From the NCBI GenBank assembly GCA_012934845.2, contig WNNJ02001952.1, forward strand, positions 124,001 through 188,000: a stretch of 64,000 nt of DNA, read 5' to 3'. Below are positions 24,401 through 33,400 of the stretch, piece after piece (the stretch's first letter is position 1; every line of letters begins with the position of its first letter). A program made the translations under genes and the position numbers. Below the pieces are notes generated by a model that was given only the letters and a program-made list of their open reading frames with translations, ran no database searches and was not told the origin of the DNA. This DNA comes from Pomphorhynchus laevis (Eukaryota; Acanthocephala; Palaeacanthocephala; Echinorhynchida; Pomphorhynchidae).

Positions 24401-27400
24401 AAATACACAGGCAGTAGAATCTTTTAATAATGAACTTAATTTAGAGATAAAAAGACGAAAAGGTGTTGCTACTCATTAAAGACCGGAGTTTTTAGAAGAA
24501 TTTGTATGGAAATTTAATAATAACGACCAAAGGTTTTTAAAATTTGGGAGCTAATGAAGATAAGAAATTAAAACATTTATTTTATCATGTATTATCAAAT
24601 TAGTTTTTTTTTATGATTTTATTAAGAAACGGGAAAAGTTCCCTTAACGAGGGAACTTTTCCTACTGATATCATTTTGTAGGAACTTTTCCCGCAGATCC
24701 AATATTTTACAGTTTTTAATAATTTACGGTATTAAATATCATAACGAATGAGAATTTAAAATAATATTTTCTTCTAAGTGAAGAAAATATTATAAAATTT
24801 TAATAAATTTATACTTTTAGTATTTTGTTGTTTTTCTAATATTTTGTTCTTACTTTATTCACATGAATTTTGTCATCCAATATTATCTTATTAATAAATT
24901 TTATATTTCTTTTTTTAATTTTTGTTTTGCAACACCATTTAATAGAATAGTCATATATTTGTGCTAACATTTTACTGGTTTCGTTTTCACTCATAAGATT
25001 TTTGATTTTTACACAAGCGCCTTGGCCAATATTGGAGATTTTCAAGATGAAATTTCCGAAATTCCTAGAAGAAATAATGCTGAAATTCGAGTATTATTTG
25101 AAGATCAAGGAGGTGATTTAGTAACGCAAGAGCGTCGAGAATACCCTACATGGCTCGCGTATAGCACAATCGATGGTCAACCTTTTATTCCGGTTTTACC
25201 GAAGGTATTTAGATAATATCGACATAAAATATATATATTTCATTAAAGTACTTGCAAGTTAATTTCATAAAAGCAATTGAATGTTTTATATCGAAAATAC
25301 ATCGTTGATACCATATAATTTACACGTAATGAAATATTGTTGTTTATTTTTAACGATTAGCACTTGCTGTTTACTGTTCTCTAAAGAAGTACAACATATT
25401 TAGTAGAGTTCATGGGAACCATAATAGATTGCAGTGCATAAATGTATTTTAAAAATATAAAAATCTTTGAAGGGTTCATTAGATCATGCCATTTTAGAAT
25501 AACATTTAATAGCATTCCATTATTACAAAATATTTTTATCAACTCTTTTAGCTGGGAAAAAGGAGTATACATGGCAAAATCACTATTTTGAACAAGCGAA
25601 AGTTACAATCCAGTTACGGGTATACAAAATTTGAACTAAAACTAGTTTAAATTGGATATCACTAAACTCGAATTTGAATAGAATTGGTTGCGCTGGAGCA
25701 TTACATATTTTTCCTCCATATTCTATACTTTGTAATTTATCAAACATGCATTTTAATTTGTGCTTAAATTCATTTAATGAGAACATTTATTGAGAACTTA
25801 CACGACTTACATAATCTGTACGGATATGTATAATATTTAATATAATATAATATATATAATATACGAGGAAATTAAATAAATTGTATAAAATAAATTAAAA
25901 TAAATTTATTTAATTAAAAAATCAAAAATTTGGGAATAGAGGAATTCAGTCATCGACATATATTCATTTTATGAATATTTCTTATTCTGAACAAATAAAT
26001 ATTCATTTTTACAAGACATTTATTGTTTTTGCAAATATGAGTTGTAATTATGTAATTGTTTTGTTTAATATCTATTTCGAAAATTATTTTTACATGATTA
26101 TATTTTGAAGATAAATATCAATTTGTTATTTTTTCCAACTATTTCACGTCAACGGATTTCAGCAAAACATCAAGAAAACCATAACATCGAGATCTAACAA
26201 GGATCTACAAAAATTCTATGAAATGGTCTTCGAACAAGAAATGAAAATCAATACTTCGCATCCTAAATTAGCTAACAAAAATAAAAGGAAATTGATAGAA
26301 AATGGAAGTAAATTATCGTCTGATATTCGTAAGCTCAAGTATTCAATAATTTATACTTCATTATCAATTTTATCAAATAATGTTTTAACATCGAAATTAC
26401 TACAAGCGATTACTCCATTTTCCGGATAATCATTAGTATTCTATCCATTGTTAAAGAATGCAATCGTAATTAGCAGAATTGTTAAAAACGAATTTCTACA
26501 CTATCAATATAATATATTAATGTCATATACATTTAATTTTATTATTAATTTTAATCTTAACCAGAACGAATTCCTAACGCGATTCTTACATTTATAAACC
26601 GATTGTTCACTCATTGATTTATTAGTTATAGATTAGTGAAGTGAGTGAAGTTTAAACGCTTCACTCGCTCTATTAATCTATGACTAATAAATCAATAAGT
26701 GAACAATCGGTTTATAAATTAATTCCACTGTAATATGGAGCTGCAAGCTTTAAGTAACAAACTTCACTCTCAACAGTACTATATAAATATTCTTACAATA
26801 ATTGTTTAAACCATGAATTCAAAGTAATTTAAATCCTGCCGTTTTAGTTATTATTCGAATATGATCAGCTAACTGAATCAGCATATTTTATACTATAAAA
26901 TATGTAGAATATTTTATAATTGTCAATATGGATGTTTCATGTTCATAAGAGACAATGTAATATTAAAATTACTTGAAATTACTTTAATAAGTAATTTTGA
27001 GGCAATTTCATATTATTAATTTGGATGAAGAAATTCGCATTATTCCACTTTGGCGCATATCCAATAGATCAGGTAATTAAGTCAATGAATTTGAGTCTAC
27101 GTATTTTATTATATATATGAATTAAAAATAATGATAAATAGAATAAATAAATACATAATTTATAGGATTTTATATAATAGATTTATATAAAGTATAATAT
27201 TATATATTTAATTATATATTATTTATATAATATATTTATATAATTTATAAGATTTTATATAATAGATACATATATTAACTTTATTTATATAAAGTTAAAA
27301 TTTAAAATAAAATCAATCTTTATGAATTAATAAATAATTAATATACGATGTATCAGAATACACAAAATCCTCTCTGTGAGATAAGACACATCTATTATTT

Positions 27401-30400
27401 ATATTAAGATATCTACGTCGACCTTAGTAATCTAGTAATTATTTTGTACTTGGGAGGATTACGACGATTATTTAGCGATTATAATTACAGAGATAAGATT
27501 ACTCTTTGTGACTGTTGACTGCCTATTTATTAATTGGAATTGTCGATTTCCTGTTTTAACGATAATCATTTTCTTGTTTTAGAATTAATAGCATTCATTA
27601 TTATTCGTTTTATATTTTATATTATTTGTATTAATCGTTTTATAATTAACTTGGATGATTATTACTAATTTGTTTGGTGTTTCATTACCTATGTTATAGG
27701 TAATTAATCCAATATTTTCATAATATGCATATCTACCCATATTAGGCCATAAAAATTTGAATTATGGATCTATGAATTCTAAAATGTGTGTGGGTTTAAA
27801 GCGAATATAGCTAACCTTTCTTGAACATTTTTTAAATGTTGTCGTTATCCGTTCAAGTTTTCAATCATTTATATATCTACCCATATTTAGTCATGACAAA
27901 CATATAAATTATAAATCCATGAACTGTAATATTCTGTATGATTTAAAGCAAAAATAGCCAACCCTAGACCGGCATGTGACCCTTCTTGAACATTTATTAA
28001 ATATTGACATAATATCCGCAGTCATTTTTTCAATATTTCGGTCATATAAAAATGTGTTTTGTGTCTCAAAATTAAATTCCCTATTGACATTAAAGTTACC
28101 AAAATGTTTCCAACAATATCCAAATATGATATTGTACTATAACATTAACATATGGTCATTGAAGTTGTATACGTTGAAATAAACTCTAATAAATAATATA
28201 AATTCAATTCGTTAAAACATGTAGACAAAATCATAATTTTATTTTGCATTTGAAAACATATTCCTATTTTACTTAGTATTTTATGAATTTAAAAGTGTAA
28301 TTTATAAATTTTATAGGTTAGCTACTTGATTTTAAAAAGATTATTATTAAAATATATTATTGAAATAATTTAATATGATATAAAATTGTGGACTAATCTT
28401 TCTTAATTATGAAATCTTTAGCAAATAGATTTTCCGTTACCTTAAAAATTATCTGATACAGAAAATTTACTAATACAATTTGTACTAAATAAATGATACG
28501 AGGTAAAAATATTTACCTGAGAATTAAATTGACAGTAGCGCCTTTAATTATGGCTTCTTCTTCGATACTTTAAAAATTCATTATAACAATTCACTGAACA
28601 TTTCACATTTTCACAATTGACTAAACGTTAAATGATCTTATCTTAAAAATGATTTATCTTATTAATTGATAATATTTAGCGATGAACAGTAACGAACAAC
28701 GATCTTATCTAGATAAGGAAATTTAAGATGAACATTTGAACATTCGCCTATATAATCTTATCTTAATTAAAAAGTTATCTCGATTAACACAATTTATATG
28801 AAATTGAATTGTAATATTTAAATATTTACCTGATAATTAAATTGACAGTAGCGCCTTTAATTATGGCTTCTTCTTCGATACTTTAAAAAATCAATTATAA
28901 CAATTCACTGAACATTTCACATTTTCACAATTGACTAAACGTTAAATGATCTTATCTTAAAAATGATTTATCTTATTCATTGATAATATTTAGCGATGAA
29001 CAGTAACGAACAACGATCTTATATAGATAAGGCAATTCAAGATGAACATTTGAACATTCGCCTATATAATCTTATCTTAATTAAAAAGTTATCTCGATTA
29101 ACACAATTTATATGAAATTGAATTGTAATATTTAAATATTTACCTGATAATTAAATTGACAGTAGCGCCTTCTATTATGTCTCCTTCTTCGACACTTTAA
29201 AAATTCATTATAACAATTTACTGAACATTTCACATTTTCACAATTGATTAAACGTTAAATGATGTTATCTTAAAAATGAATTATCTTATCAATTGATAAT
29301 ATTTAGCAATGAACAGTAACGAATAATGATCTTATATAGATAAGGCAATTTAAGATGAACATTTGAAAATTCCCCTATATAATCTTATCTTAATTAAAAA
29401 GATAATAAAATATTATCTTTTGATAATATTATATCAAAATTATCTATATAATTATATAATATTATATCAAATTATCAAAATTATCTTTTGATAATTCTTC
29501 TAATGATACATACGATAATCTTCTTTAGAACAGACAAAAGGAATAAATTTTCAAAATATAAATACATACGATTTTAGTACGCTATATACAAATCTAGATT
29601 TAGTGGATATTAAAGAAGCGTTAGTAAAATTAATTAATCTTATATTCGGAAAAAGATATACATATATGTCCTAATAATTATAACCCCTATCTAACAAAAG
29701 TTAAACCATCAAATAAATATAAATATATGGATAAAATTGAATTAATAGAATCCTTAAATATTTTGATAAATCAAAATTATTTAAAAGTAGGGACATCTAT
29801 ATTTAGACAAGTAAAAGGTGTTCCAATGGGTGGTAATAGTAGCCCAATTATAGCTGACTTGTTTTTAAGCTTTATAGAATATGAATTTGTTCATAACTAT
29901 GTAAAAACTAAATCTAAACAATATAAATATATGAAATATATGTTTCGAATGGCGAGTGAAGTTTCGCCGTTTTCCTCGCGACGGCGTTTTTCGATGCGGG
30001 CTGAGGAGATTTGAGCGATTTCGGAAGGGGCGCGATCGGAGAAAATTCGAGTGGTTGAAGATGACATGAGTTTGAATCGTTGAGAGAGGACAGAAGACGC
30101 GTGAGAGCGATGCTTGAAAACAATTTTTAGGAGAGGGGGCTGGGAAGGATTAGATTGAGAAGATTTGTTTAGACGGATGAATGCGACTGGAGAAATGTCC
30201 TTGAAAAAAAGTGGTTTATCCGCAGGAACAATAGACGAGAGGATGGATCTGAAGACGGAAACATCGTGGTCCAGACGTGCTTGTGGAGATAAGGAGTTAG
30301 AAGGCGTGAAATTAGTAACAATGACGCAACGATCGCGAGAAGCAAAGCGCTTCCGTAAAGGAGGACGACTGACGTGAGTAGGTGAGATCACGATAGAAGA

Positions 30401-33400
30401 GCTGGCAGTTGATGATTTGGAGGGATTTGGTTTGACGACGGGAGACATAGAGGATAATGATAATAAAGCGGGTGGCAAGCGATGTGAGGAAAGGTTATGA
30501 GTGGAAGGATAGTGGAGGCTGGTGGAGGTGATTTTGATTGATGGATGCAAGTTATTGAGAAACGAGACAGGAAGGACGGGACGTGGGGTGTCGGGGAGTG
30601 AACATAAATTAGTTGTAACAATTTGCGGCTTCGTCACTGTATCGGTAGATTTATCATAAACTTGACAAAATCCATCTTGCTGCGATACAATTTGCGGCTC
30701 CTTCAGATTATCTGATAATGGATTATCTGATGATGACGTAGAAACGCAATGAGGGGTAGAAATGTAAGGTGATTTATCTGATACGACAAAAGAAATACTG
30801 GGTTGCAAATGGTCAATGACAGTAACATCAGAAGATTGAGCTGATTGATTGGGCAAAATTGAAGGATGTATAGTAATACCTGTAGAAGAGATGGGAGATT
30901 TGGCATTCTTAGAGGCAATCGAATGCGGGAGAATTGGGCATCGAGGTTGAGACTTATTACAATACGAAGAGGCATGTGTGGACATCGCTGCATTGCCAGA
31001 TAGTTTCAATATATTTGTCTTAAGACTCTCTATTTCACTGTTCATCGTATTTATCATCTTAGCCGAACAGTAGCCACAGTAGAATTCGTTGTCTGCAAGG
31101 CAAGATGCCTGGGATTCTGAAGTCCAAATACTTACCCACGTGTGACAATCATTGTTTGAGCAAAGGACTTGTTGTTCAGATCCATTGGAAACATCTCTAA
31201 CATCGGTGTTGGACGCAACATGGTTGGGAACTTGAGACTTTTGTTTTTTCCGACCCATTTGTATATAGTCGTTTGATTCGTGATTTTATTCTCCTCGTTG
31301 TATGTATATTAGATTAATATTTTCGTAAACACCTAAGCGGTCAGTTGTAATATTTATCCTCTGTGTATATTAATCTTGTAAATAGTTATTTGTTAGCAGC
31401 TTAGAATTTCAAACACTTGTAAATAGTTATTTGTTAGCTTTATTAGGCACATTGTAAATAGTTATTTGTTAGCAGCTTAGAATTTCAAACTACCTATACT
31501 TGAGTATTACTCTTCATCACGTTTTCCATGTACACGAACTTAATTGAATGCTGTCGATGAGGTTCTTCGTCGTATCACGCGTCTATGTCCAGACTAAAAA
31601 TTACCTTATCCTTGTCGACTCAAAGTGATCGGAATGCTCAGTATAAGTGTGAGGCTACTGTTTCTCGACTTGGTTGCAGCGTGGAAATTACTTGACAAAT
31701 GTGATGGATACCCTTCAAGTTTTGTAACATAACGTATTAATCGATCAAACAGTCATCATTCGATGACTTTTTTCAAGAAGCATACAGGGACACTACCGCT
31801 GATCACACGATTGTCAAGGCGTGTTGCTAATTTGTGGAATAGCCTTCCCGAGAATATTGTTGCTTAAATGCTGACTGTATTTAAGAAGCGATTGCGGATG
31901 TTCCTGGAACAAATGGATGAATGAATATATCTTCTCCCTGGTTATCTTTTTTGTTGTGAGCAGACTAAACAGTCATAACGGCTTTGTCTTCTATTATATA
32001 TAGCTAAGAATTAATAGAAAGCCACACAGACTATATATAGTGTGTATATATTATATATAATATATATTATAGAAGACAAAGCCGTTATGGCTGTTCAGTC
32101 TGCTCACAACAAAAAAAAGATAATCAGGGATAAGATATTCATTCATCCATTAGTACACATCCTTTAGTATACATGCAAACTCCTATTCTATGCCTCCTAT
32201 TCACAAGGAGACATAAACACCAGGCAGCATCCTACGTCTTTAGAATAGTCGAGTTTCACTTAAACATTTCATTAGAGATAAAGTACGCTCATCTACCTTG
32301 ATTATCTGCAACCTCTGCCAAATTCGTCGATTTATCGATTTCCCTTGTATGACTATTATGTCTTCTCTCTTTTTATCAAGCTTGATTACTGTCTTAGTCT
32401 ATTTTCAAACTTACCTAACTCCACTATTCCCCTGTAACGCATCGTCAACGCAACCGTCCGAATTATCCTTCACCCTCGTCGTTTTGATTATGCATCCCAC
32501 CATCTTGTTTCTCTCCATTTGCCTACCATTTATTCTCGTGTTCAAATTCGTCTTCTTTCCATTGCATTCCGTTTTGTACCTTTTCATACTCCCTTATTTC
32601 TCAACCTTCATTTTCCCAAATCAACTATTCTTTCACTACAACGAATCAAAGCAGCCGCCTGAATTCTCCTCCGTCTTCGTCGTTTTGATTATACATCTCA
32701 CATTCTTGCCTATCTTGATTTCCTACTATTTATTGTCGTGTTCAAATTCGTCTTCACGTTGCTTTCCGTCTTGTAACTTTTCATACACCTTCATTTCTCA
32801 ACCTTCCTTTTCTAGACAATTCTCGTCCTGTTTACTGTTCCTTGCCTTCCTGTAATTTCCTTCCTTTACATGTGCAAATCTACTCATAGTCGTTTGGCTT
32901 CCGTTCCTTCCTGGTTGCTGCTGCTCTATCGTATAATCATCTGCCTATTCATATACGCCAATCAACCTCAATGCTGTGTTTTAGATGCCAAATCCGATAA
33001 TTTATAATTTAATAAATTTATCTGTATAAATTTTGCTGTGATAAAGAAGGTATATTATATCTAGATATGAACATTAAATTAACATTAATTAAAAACATCA
33101 ACTTCATTATAGAAAATGAAGTTGTTCATAACTGTGTAAAAAATAAATCTAAATTATATAAAGATATATAATGGAATATGTTCCGATATATTGATGATAT
33201 ATGTGTATTTAATTCTAATAATCTTTATTCAATTAGTGAACAAATGTATCCCGATAGCCTTATTCTCTACAAAACCAATATTGATGATAAAGAAGGTGTT
33301 TATCTAGATATGAACATTTAACATCAATTAAAACTACTTTTAATTTATATCGTAAAGATGACATAAATTTACAATAAACATATTTTTGCATGAGCATTCC

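Noticed and set aside
32298-32855. 185-residue hydrophobic open frame as a membrane protein
   Set aside because: It is an out-of-frame reading of LINE RT C-terminal sequence; the other frames give the recognisable LINE blocks.
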